A DNA stretch of 64,000 nucleotides from Cycas panzhihuaensis (Eukaryota; Cycadophyta), in NCBI GenBank assembly GCA_023213395.1, contig CM041465.1, positions 68,827,741 through 68,891,740 of the forward strand, in the 5' to 3' direction. Shown in pieces: positions 56,029 to 64,000 of the stretch (positions are counted from its first letter, which is position 1; every line of letters begins with the position of its first letter). The translations under genes and the position numbers were made by a program. The notes under the pieces were generated by a model that made no database searches, was not told where the DNA came from, and saw nothing but the letters and a program-made list of their open reading frames with translations.

Positions 56029-56703
56029 TCACCATTTGCTTTTTTGAAATGGCAGTGTATGATGTTTGCCAGACTGACAACTTTTGCAAACAAAGTTACT
56101 TGATGTAATATGAGGTAAACCAATCACCAAACTTTTCTTCTCCGTATTTTTTAGTTTTTCTATGGGGAGATGACCATACTTGAAGTGCCATATTTTATCA
56201 TTATGGCTTATAGCAATACATGCTTTTACATTAGGCAGAATAGGGTGTGATAACAACCTATATAGGTCGTTGCTTTCAACCCCTTTTGCAATTACATTTC
56301 CATTGTTTTTCATATTAAGAATATAACAGAAGCCCTTTTCATCAAAAACAATGCATAAACCTTTCTTTTTTAGTTGAGAAACAGAGAGAAGATTCACTTT
56401 TAGGTCTGGCATTGAAAGGGCATCACCTATTTTCTCAACTTTGTCTTTTATCTTGACTGCAATTGTTCCAACTCCCTTGATTTTGAGAGAGTATTTGTCT
56501 CCAAGTTCCACTGATTTGTTTGCAGTGTAAGGTCGTAAATCCTCGAACCATTCTTCTCGGCTGGTCATGTGACGTGATGCTCCTGAATCGATGTACCAAA
56601 GATCTTTATCCTGAAGATTTGCTGTTATAGCAACAACAAAGGCTATTGCTTCTTCTTCATCATGGTCATCATCATCGGTCTGTTCTTTGCTGTAGTTCCC
56701 CAT
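56029..56703 (-). pseudogene. copia protease and pre-integrase
   Basis: Open for 224 codons. Protease: DLWYIDSGASRHMTSREEWF, with the D-S-G box intact, then VELGDKYSLKIKGVGTI, ALSMPDLKVNLLSVSQLKKK and FDEKGFCYIL. Pre-integrase zinc module: IWHFKYGHLPIEKLKN and FVCKSCQSGKHHTLPFQ. It joins directly to the integrase start at 56028 after a stop (KW*AK). One of the better-kept segments here. Confidence 0.85.
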
Positions 56704-57577
56704 TGGCTTCTTCCCTCTCTGAATGTCTACTTTCTTGCACTGAAATGGATAGTGCCCAGATTGGCCACAATGATAACATCTATCGAAAGCTTTGTAAGAG
56801 CTAGCAAAATGACCAGTCTTACCACAACTGTAGCATATTCTGGAGGTGGTGTTTCGACCTCTTCCCCTTGAGTCTTGCCATCGTCCTCATGATGGACCAC
56901 GGTTTTCAAGAGTTTTCCCTCTTCCTCTACTTCGACCTCTGAAACCCAGGTTTAATTTGGATGCGAAAGCGTCTTCAAGCTCTACTGCATCTTTATATCT
57001 TTTGTTTCTTTGTTCTTGTTGTAAAAGCAATCCTGTTAAAGTACTCAAAGACATTGTAGCCATTTGATTGGTATTAGCAATGGTATTAATTGTAACATCA
57101 AATGACTTGGGAAGCTTGCTAATCACGAGTTCTACCAATTCACGTTCTGTAAGAGGATCACCAACACTGGTAAGACTACTTCTTAGAGAGATTATTTTAT
57201 GTAGAAATCTAGTGATAATTTCAATCTCCTTCATTTAAAGATTGAATAATTCACCTTTTAGAGCTATTATTTTGGCTCTATTCTTTTGTCCATACATATT
57301 TTCAAGATATTGCCAAATGCTTGCAGTGGAGTACAAATTTTCAATGTAAATGAAGAGGGTCAGATATTGATAGTTTTAAAATGATAACTCCAGCACTATC
57401 TCTTTCTTCCTAATTTGTTTGAGCGGTCCCTGCATCTTTCGGCTTCGCTTCATTCCCAATGGCAATTTGGTAGGCATTTTTGGCTCTGAGAAGAGTCTTA
57501 ATCTTAATCTTCTAGATGTGATAGTTATTATCAGTGAGTTTGTCATTGTTAGATAGGGCCAAGACTGAAGACACCAT
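56704..57577 (-). pseudogene. copia gag with double zinc knuckle
   Basis: ATG at 57575-57577 opens MVSSVLALSNNDKLTDNNYH, with a stop where Trp is expected, then KIKIKTLLRAKNAYQIAIG. 56887-57234 reads IITRFLHKIISLRSSLTSVG, ELVELVISKLPKSFDVTINT and LTGLLLQQEQRNKRYKDAVE. Two CCHC-type knuckles follow: CYSCGKTGHFASSYK (last Cys lost) and CYHCGQSGHYPFQCK (56725-56845). Confidence 0.78.
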
Positions 57578-58330
57578 TTTGAAACTTTGAAATAGGATTT
57601 AAAAACCCTAGACTGTACTATTGTACAGATTTCCATACATACGAAAAATGTACGGACTAGTACAAAATGTACCTCAAAAGAAAGCTTTTGCAGAGGTGGG
57701 TTCGAATCTGAAGTCAGATTTTTGTTTCGACTCCGATTTGATGAGAAAATGAGCCTCAAATAGTTTGGCTGGTGGCTAGGGTTATGATTTGAAATTGCTC
57801 AAAACGACCAAAAAAACCATAGAGACGGATCGAAATCTCTTCGAAGAGGGACGAAATGCAATAACAAAGATTTTTCACTGGTTTTTTGAGAAGAAAATGC
57901 GAAAAAATATGAGAATTTTCACTGTGAATATGCAAACTCGCGCACACTTGATTTTGGGCGAAAATTGGTTGAAAACGGCGTCAAATCGACTTGATGCAAA
58001 AGGGAAAGTTGCTTAGAATGTTTAGATCTATAATCTGGCCAAGTTTGGTCTCAATTTGAGAACTTGAAAATCTCTGTCCGTACAGTTGTCTGGATTCGTA
58101 CATTGGCACTGGTACGGCTTCAACCTGGCTTCCTTTGGTCTGCTTTGAAGGGTTTTGAACTCCTTTCCTTCAAGTTTTCCTTTTTGAAACTTCTTCTTGT
58201 CTTCAGACTTTTGTTTAGACGCCTTCTCCTGCTTGACACACTCCTTGAAGCTTTTCTTCAGTTTGGCATTTAGTTGCCGAAGCCTTTCTTCTCTCTTGAT
58301 CTTCTTCTTCTTCTTACAACAGGATGGCCC
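57578..58330 (-). other. leader of the 47129 element
   Basis: About 750 bp with no recognisable coding. A Lys-rich minus-strand frame (58028-58417) crosses the primer site and LTR and is not a gene. Confidence 0.5.
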
Positions 58331-58342
58331 GCTCTGATACCA

Positions 58343-58526
58343 TGTTGGACAGTAACATGGAATATTTGAGAGAAATGTAAGATGTCTATTCTTGAACGAG
58401 TATGTACATATATACAATTAGGGTTATAACCACCTTGTAACTATCTTCTCTTTTGATGACACGTGTTTCTCTCTACATTACATTAGTGTACATATAAGAC
58501 TAAAGATAAAACATTATATTCTAACA
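58343..58526 (-). repeat. 5' LTR of the 47129 element
   Basis: 184 bp, TGTTAGAATATAATG...CTGTCCAACA on the minus strand, abutting the primer site at 58331-58342. Confidence 0.92.
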
Positions 58527-58531
58527 AAATG

Positions 58532-60108
58532 ATCCCTACGCACCAAAAATTTGAAGTTTTTATTGATCTTTGTCCCCCTTTGTAGTTGGAGTTGAGTCTT
58601 ACTAAAAATGGGTCACCTCGTAGGGAGCCCAGTGAGAGAAAAAAAAGCCTTTAATAAGTGGTACAATTTAAGGCTTAAAATAAGTAAAAAATAATGGTGT
58701 TTAGATCACCATTTTACACTTGGAAGATTTGTACAAAATAGTATGTTAAACATACTTTGAAAATTTTTGAAATTGATCACTTTTGAACTCAAAATTAATG
58801 ACTTGAGTCACCAAAGAACTTAATGTCATTACAAATGAGTAATTTTCTAAAGAAAAGATAATTAAAACACTTTAAAGTAGTGATTTTAAATTCAAAATAA
58901 TAATTGCAAATCTTTTTTATATTTTAGTATGATTACCACACTAAACAAAGTGTCAAAAACAAAGCTCTTTCAATGATGAAATAAGGTTAAAAGGACAAAA
59001 TAAAGATAAGCTTTAGAAGTTTAAAGTTTAAAAAGAAAATTAGAAAAAAAAATGCTTTAAGCATATTCCATATGTTATAACATATGGTTGCTAAACTATA
59101 TTGATCGATCAAATTTCCTCTAATATTAAAAAACTGGCGGTGGCAAACTTACCAGTGGTGTCGAATCTGTGGGCGGAGACAGATTTCTTACCAGGGACGG
59201 CCGTTGATCTGTCTTACTAGGTGCAAAGAGTTTGTGGGCGTCGCACGGAGGAGGTCACGAGGATGAGAGCCGCCATAATCGGAGGTCCACAGAAACCAGA
59301 GTTAGACAACCACATGCAAAGAGGGACACAGAGTTGCACTAACTCGCACAGAGAGGAGTCGAAGAGTGTAGTACTTGCAGAGCCACGCACAGACGAGCTG
59401 CCAGAGGTTATCATATGGACGGACGTGAGCGTGAGTTGCAGGTAGGAGGACACTAGGACTAGACGAAAGAAATGTCCACGGAAAGATTGCGCAGAGCTCC
59501 GGAGGGAGGTTGCCAGGTCACAGGAGTCGTAGAGTCCAACGGAGGGTTGAGCATGAGTTAAAGCTAGACGGAATCCACACGGAGGATTCGAGCAGGTGCA
59601 GGTTGCACGGAAGCCACGAGGAGATCACATCGAAGTGTCACAGTAGGACAGCTAAAACTGGTGCAAAGGAGCCATCTCAATGGGTGATCTAGCAGAATCT
59701 AGTGAGATATTTAACACTACTCATGATGACAATAGTGTTTTCTCATTTGAATTGGACAAGGGCAATATGGCTGTGAAAATCATGAAGGTTGGTGAGTTGG
59801 CCAAAATCACTTATAAACCTGAATATGGTTATGGGAGACTAAGACACTTCACTTTCTGAGAGTTAAAATTCTAACTCTAATCAAATTGTAATTATTCCTG
59901 AGAGTTACACCAGATTCTCCCCTCTCCTTTTTAATGAATAAAAAAATGAGCCAGCCACTTATGGGCTCAAAGAGGACTTTTTAGCATAAATAAAGGCTCC
60001 ACAAAAAAGATTTAACATAACCCTCTTTGATAAAAAACTTGTAAAATCTTTAATCCATCCCTCTTTGGAGTGAGTCAAAGCCTTGAATCCATTCCTCAAG
60101 ATGCTGCA
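58532..60108 (-). other. 5' part of the leader of the 42087 element
   Basis: Homologous to 33940-36115. AT-rich next to the insertion, with the palindrome at 59068-59087. GC-rich and repeat-like at 59180-59690 (GAGAGCCGCC, AGAGCCACGC, GAAGCCACGAGG). Then mixed sequence to the primer site. No gene seen. Confidence 0.55.
59068..59087. repeat. 20-bp perfect palindrome in copia leader
   Basis: CCATATGTTATAACATATGG. In element orientation it is followed by AATATGCTTAAAGCATTTTTTTTT, itself a second small palindrome with a T-run. Confidence 0.95.
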
Positions 60109-60123
60109 GCTCTGATACCAAAT

Positions 60124-60660
60124 TGAGAGACGAAATGGAGAAGATACAAGCACCGGAATCTATTGAGGAACTATATAGGACATCGAAATATGAAGGACTA
60201 AACACTTTAGATTAATGAAAAGATGTAGTACAACACACAAAGATAATAGGGAGGAGTATTGAACTTCAACTCAACCTATCATGAACACAAGTATGAAGGA
60301 GAATTCATCTCAACACTTCACCTACAAGAGATACTTACAGCAGCATAACTCTAACTCCAATGCTACATGCCAAAACATGAAAATAAGACTCCTTATAAAG
60401 GAGTTTGGACGATCAGGATCTTACCACATGTCACTGATCAACACTAAAAGACAAATCTGATTAGGACTCTTATTTCCTCAAGGATAAGGATAGAGCCCTC
60501 TAAAGTTGACTTTTCACAAGCACATGTGAGAAAAGCCATTACAAGACAAAAGACAATTTTATAATCAAATAAATGAACACTTTGGGATAAAGGCCTAAAG
60601 TGACAAAAATACTAATACCCTTGGTTAAGACTTAATGCTTAGGAAATGAAGGTTCTAACA
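60124..60660 (-). repeat. 5' LTR of the 42087 element
   Basis: Mate of 42087-42622. Followed on the plus strand by the CTTAA duplication and the second half of the interrupted host LTR. Confidence 0.92.
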
Positions 60661-60665
60661 CTTAA

Positions 60666-60811
60666 GACCCTCATTATATTTAATTCATATATCTAGTGTT
60701 ACAACCGTATAATGGTTATAAAGTTCGTTGTATATAAAGGAGGTTTTCCTCCATCAATAATCAATAGAGTGATTCCATTCTTCCTTAGTGTTGAGGGTCT
60801 AACTTTCTACA
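60666..60811 (+). repeat. 3' piece of the interrupted LTR of the 42030 element
   Basis: Contains TATATAAAGGAGG (TATA-like, about 60733) and ends TTTCTACA before the primer site. Joins 42030-42086 across the 42087-60660 insertion. Confidence 0.75.
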
Positions 60812-60822
60812 TGGTATCAGAG

Positions 60823-61521
60823 TAGGGAAATCTGCTTGCGTGAAGAGAAATAGTCAAAGGATTGTTGAAGGAAAATAATAATACTAGAAGACAAAGACTG
60901 ATTCAAAGCATAAGACAACGATCAAAGTCCAGAAGACTGCAGAAACTCCACTATATGGAACCATACATACTTGTACAGACAAATTTTTTGAAGGTTGTTA
61001 GAATTCGACAAAACTTGGCCAAATTGAAGATCTCATCGAGGGCGTCACTTTATTCAACTACGATGTGTTGATCTGAAGTGGTCTTGAGGCCATTTTCCCT
61101 CTTTGAACAGTCCCTGTGGATTAAGGGCTTCTCCAACAAATTTCTTTGAGTCGTTGGGTAATACTTGTTCTAAACTCAGTGTTTGTGCCATACAAAGACA
61201 TCAAAACCAATTTCGATGGAAATCTTTTCAAATTTAAAGTTTTTTAAGCATTTCTTCAAAAAACCCTCGCCGCCGATTTTGACATTTCGGGCTAGTTTTA
61301 TCCCAAACTAGAAACTGTCTTTAAAATCTGCTTGTAGATCTGAACTCGGCTTGAAATTCTCTTCGATTTGACATACTCATTTCTTAAATCTGTACACTTT
61401 GATTTTGGTACAGAAATCCGTATGGCTGTATGGTTTGGCATTAATTGCAAGCATCAAACCTTCGATATTCATTCTTTTGACTCTATTAGTCCTTTTAAAT
61501 ATGCCCTCAACCAAGTTTATC
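60823..61521 (+). other. leader of the 42030 element
   Basis: 700 bp between primer site and gag ATG. Open frames of 60-70 codons carry no domain. Confidence 0.5.
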
Positions 61522-62400
61522 ATGGCATCCTTGATTTCAGGCCTAAGTGACACTAATAAATTTACTGGGAATAACTATGATGTATGGAGGATTAAAATGG
61601 AAGCCCTCTTACGTGCAAAAAATGCATGGAAACTGACCACAGGAGAAGAAAAAATGCCCAATGTTGAAGGAGATGCTCGAAAGAATTGGAAAGAAAGAAA
61701 TAATGTAGGAGTAATAACATTAAAACTATCTGTTTCCAATTATCTATTGATATATACAGACAAGTTAAATACTTGCTCTCAAATCTAGAAAACCCTAGAA
61801 AATCTCTATGCCCAAAAAAATAGAGCAAGGGTTGTTACTCTGAAGAAAGAATTGTTTAAATTGGTTATGAAAGAAACGAATACTGTAGCAAGTACTAGAG
61901 AAGTAATTTCAGAAAACGAAATTGTTGAAATGGTAGCGGGAAAACTTTCCAAAGCCTTTGATGTGACCATTAATACCATTACCAAAACCGACTTAATTGA
62001 AGAAATATCACTTGATGATTTGACTGGCATGTTGATGAGACAGGAACAAAGGAACAGAAGATACAAAGATGAAATAGAAGATGCCTTTGCAACAAGACTA
62101 AACATAGGAGGCTCAAGAGGAAGAGGGCGCTTCAGAGGTAGAGGACACACATTAGAGTTTAGAACTCCTTCATGTGGTAGATGGTCAGAAAACTGAGGTC
62201 ATGGTCACATGTACACTCCAAGAGATGCTCAAGTCTGCTTCCACTGCGGCAATCGTGGTCATTTTTCAAGTCAATGTCAGATGTTTGATATCTGCTATCA
62301 CTGCAGACAGTGAGGGCACTATCCGTATCAATGTCGTCAAAGAAGAGATGAGATTCAGAAAGGGAAAAGACCTGTCGGCAACTATAGTAGGGAACAATTA
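61522..62400 (+). pseudogene. copia gag with double zinc knuckle
   Basis: ATG at 61522 opens MASLISGLSDTNKFTGNNYD, then VWRIKMEALLRAKNAWKLTT, WKERNNVGVITLKLSVSNYL, a stop (QI*KTLENLY), and FKLVMKETNTVASTREVISE, EMVAGKLSKAFDVTINTITK, LTGMLMRQEQRNRRYKDEIE. An Arg/Gly box, GRGRFRGRGH, precedes two knuckles: CFHCGNRGHFSSQCQ (about 62238-62282) and CYHCRQ*GHYPYQCR (about 62295-62337, with a stop). A frameshift near 62195 separates gag from the knuckles. Confidence 0.8.
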
Positions 62401-62439
62401 GAGGAAGAAGAAGAAACAACTTTTGTTGCTGTTGTATTA

Positions 62440-63640
62440 GTTAGTCTTCATGACTCTGATGTATGGTTCATCGACTTAGGGGTGTCAAGGCACATGACAA
62501 ACAGAAAAGATTGGTTCGAGTCAATCAAAAGCTATTCATCAAAGGCAATTGAGCTTGGAGATAAGTACCCTTTGAGCATTGAAAGAGTAGGAACTATTGT
62601 CATAAATCTGCAAGGTTCTGTGAAAAAAGTCGGTAATGTACTCTTTGTACTTGAACTCAAGATGAATCTCCTGTCAGTATCTCAACTAAGCAACAAGGAC
62701 TTGAGAACCATTTTTGATGAAATGAGAATGTGCTATGTGTTGGATACGAAAAATGGAGGTGCAGTTGTTGCCAAGGGAGTGAAGCATAATGATCTGTACA
62801 AATTGTTGTCCATTCCTGTTGATCCCAACATAGATGTAAAAGCATTCTCTGCTATAAATTTCAATAATAATAAAGTATGGCATTTGAAGTATGGACACCT
62901 TCCCTTAGATAAATTAGAAATGATGAAGAAAAATAATGTAGTAAATGGTCTTCCTTCCATCTCATTGGAGAACTTTGTTTGCAAAGGCTGTCAATGTGGA
63001 AAACAACATTGTTTTCCCTTTAAAACTAATGAATGGCGTGCTAAGAGAAATTGGAGTTAATACAGACAGACTTGTGTGGTTCTCGAAAACCTCTGTCTGT
63101 AAATGGTTCTAGATATTTCTTAACCTTCATTGATGATTCCACTAGAAAAGTGTGGGTGTATTTCATTCATAATAAGTCAAATGTGTTTGATACATTTATG
63201 GAATTTAAAGTAGAAGTAGAGTTAGAATCTGGATGTAAAATTAAATTTATCAAGTCAGACAATGGAGGGGAGTATATCTCAAAGAAATTCATCGACTTCT
63301 ACAAAGCCAGGGACATTTGAAGACAACTCACAACTCCTCATACACCTCAATCCAATGGTGTAGTTGAATGAAAGAATAGAACCATAATAGAAATGGCTCG
63401 AAGTATGATCCATGAAAAACCAGTTCTGAGGACCTATTGGGTATAGGTAGTAAATACAACTTGTTACCTAATCAATCAAAGTCCAACAACAACACTGCAT
63501 TAGATAACGTCAGAAGAAGCCTGGACTGGAAGGAAGCCTAATGTAAGTAATTTAAGAATCTTTGGTAGTCAGGCCTTTGTACATATTCCAGATAAATCTA
63601 GGACAAAACTAGATTCAAAATGCATAGAATGCGTTATGGT
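62440..63640 (+). pseudogene. copia protease, pre-integrase and integrase
   Basis: Protease: DVWFIDLGVSRHMTNRKDWF, with D-S-G decayed to D-L-G, then LSVSQLSNKDLRTIFDEMRM. Zinc module: VWHLKYGHLPLDKLEMMKKN and FVCKGCQCGKQHCFPF (62875-63020). Integrase: ELIQTDLCGSRKPLSVNGSR (Asp), FIDDSTRKVWVYFIHNKSNV, SDNGGEYISKKFIDFYKA (Asp), a stop, then TPQSNGVVE*KNRTIIEMAR (Glu) and YWV*VVNTTCYLIN. A frameshift lies near 63055 at the protease-integrase boundary. Confidence 0.8.
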
Positions 63641-64000
63641 AGGGTACAGTAAAAACTCAAAAGGGTACAAATGCATAGATCCCAAGATAAATGAAATCCA
63701 TGTAAGTAGGGATGTAGTCTTCAATGAAGATTTTCCATCTGAGGTCAAGTCTCCAATACAAACAATTGAAGGAGTGCCAATAATCGAACCTCAAGAGGAA
63801 CTGTTTGCTGAAGAATCAGGAGTGACAACAGAACTAGAACTGGAAGAATCATAATCTGTTTCTCATATTGAAGAAGGACATACATCAGAAGAGTTAGCTT
63901 CAGAAGCACCACAAAAAAAGGTACCGAAATGGTATATAAAAACCATAGAAGAAGGAAAAGGAGATATGTTCACACATAGGGCCATAAGTCAACAGCATCA
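63641..64000 (+). pseudogene. copia integrase end and linker, running off the window
   Basis: MVGYSKNSKGYKCIDPKINE and IHVSRDVVFNEDFPSEV, then an acidic linker with one stop (EES*SVSHIEEGHTSEEL) and KKVPKWYIKTIEEGKGDMFT, the segment just before reverse transcriptase. The element continues beyond 64000. Confidence 0.75.

Larger units (their letters stand above)
47129..58526 (-). mobile_element. short-LTR copia element containing two further insertions
   Basis: LTRs 47129-47312 and 58343-58526, both 184 bp with about nine mismatches. Target duplication AAATG (47124-47128 and 58527-58531). Primer site TGGTATCAGAGC (minus strand) at 58331-58342. Polypurine tract next to 47313. It lies in the leader of the 42087-60660 element, and the matching uninterrupted leader of the sister element (33910-33950) shows the empty site. 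It is itself interrupted at 48160-53778 (RT/RNase H boundary) and 55400-55953 (integrase). Without insertions about 5.2 kb, a normal copia length. Confidence 0.93.
42087..60660 (-). mobile_element. copia element with complete LTRs, expanded by nested insertions
   Basis: LTRs 42087-42622 and 60124-60660 (about 96% identical by eye), target duplication CTTAA (42082-42086 and 60661-60665), primer site 60109-60120 (minus-strand TGGTATCAGAGC), and polypurine tract at 42623-42629. The 47129-58526 element is inserted in its leader. Without insertions it would be about 7.2 kb. Of the elements here its pol is the best preserved, with only a handful of frameshifts and stops. Confidence 0.92.
42030..64000 (+). 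mobile_element. copia element (host of the large nest), 5' LTR to linker
   Basis: 5' LTR in two pieces, 42030-42086 and 60666-60811 (about 203 bp, TGTTAGAATATAATG...TTTCTACA), split by an 18.6-kb insertion with duplication CTTAA. Primer site TGGTATCAGAG at 60812, then leader, gag at 61522, double zinc knuckle, protease, integrase and linker to the window end. Reverse transcriptase, RNase H and 3' LTR lie outside. Related by LTR start and gag to the 47129 element. Confidence 0.75.

Noticed and set aside
58028-58417. Lys-rich 129-codon minus-strand frame
   Set aside because: Runs across the LTR, primer site and leader of the 47129 element; not a plausible gene.
59217-59692. Overlapping frames on both strands
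   Set aside because: GC-rich leader repeat of a copia element; no domain, no phase consistency with relatives.

Overview
This is plant nuclear DNA from a large, repeat-rich genome. It holds one recognisable single-copy gene locus. Almost everything else is LTR retrotransposons, mostly Ty1/copia, in many states of decay and inserted into one another. The AT-rich composition, low gene density, copia primer sites of the initiator-tRNA-Met type (TGGTATCAGAG) and a land-plant-type RING gene all fit a seed plant. A gymnosperm or another big-genome lineage is plausible, but the sequence alone does not name a species.

Layout. 1-3519: 5' half of a decayed Ty3/gypsy element on the minus strand. 3537-4175: copia polymerase fragment. 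4566-9001: complete but decayed plus-strand copia-type element whose 3' half carries an unrecognised reading frame where reverse transcriptase should be. 9002-11330: AT-rich DNA with no gene seen. 11332-13394: promoter, 5' leader and first coding exon (422 codons) of a nuclear RING-finger gene. The RING domain is intact and the exon ends at a splice donor. No later exon was recognised, so the gene either continues through a very long intron or is truncated. 13395-16128: intron or intergenic DNA with decayed coding-like stretches on the minus strand. 16129-29880: a chain of truncated or mutually interrupted copia elements. 29881-64000: a deep nest of copia elements.

The nest can be read from 5-bp target duplications. 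A copia element (29901-41497, minus) has a second element (30007-36667, duplication GTTTT) in its reverse transcriptase. Its own 5' LTR is interrupted by a short-LTR element (41498). That element's leader is interrupted by another (42030), whose 5' LTR holds an 18.6-kb insertion (42087-60660, duplication CTTAA). That insertion contains an element at 47129-58526 (duplication AAATG), which contains both a complete element at 48160-53778 (duplication CTAAG) and a solo LTR at 55400-55953 (duplication TCTTC). The deepest line is six elements deep.

Features that go beyond ordinary transposon decay: AT-rich hairpins followed by a T-run in the leaders of several different copia elements; perfect palindromes in one LTR family, one with inverted TTGAC cores duplicated 81 bp apart; an unrecognised frame inside the 4566-9001 element; an element whose LTR copies differ almost only by indels while its coding region is full of small deletions; and a breakpoint at about 29880 with a possible templated filler.

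All retrotransposon reading frames here are interrupted by stops, frameshifts, deletions or insertions. No tRNA, rRNA or CRISPR feature was seen. Identity figures are estimates by eye.
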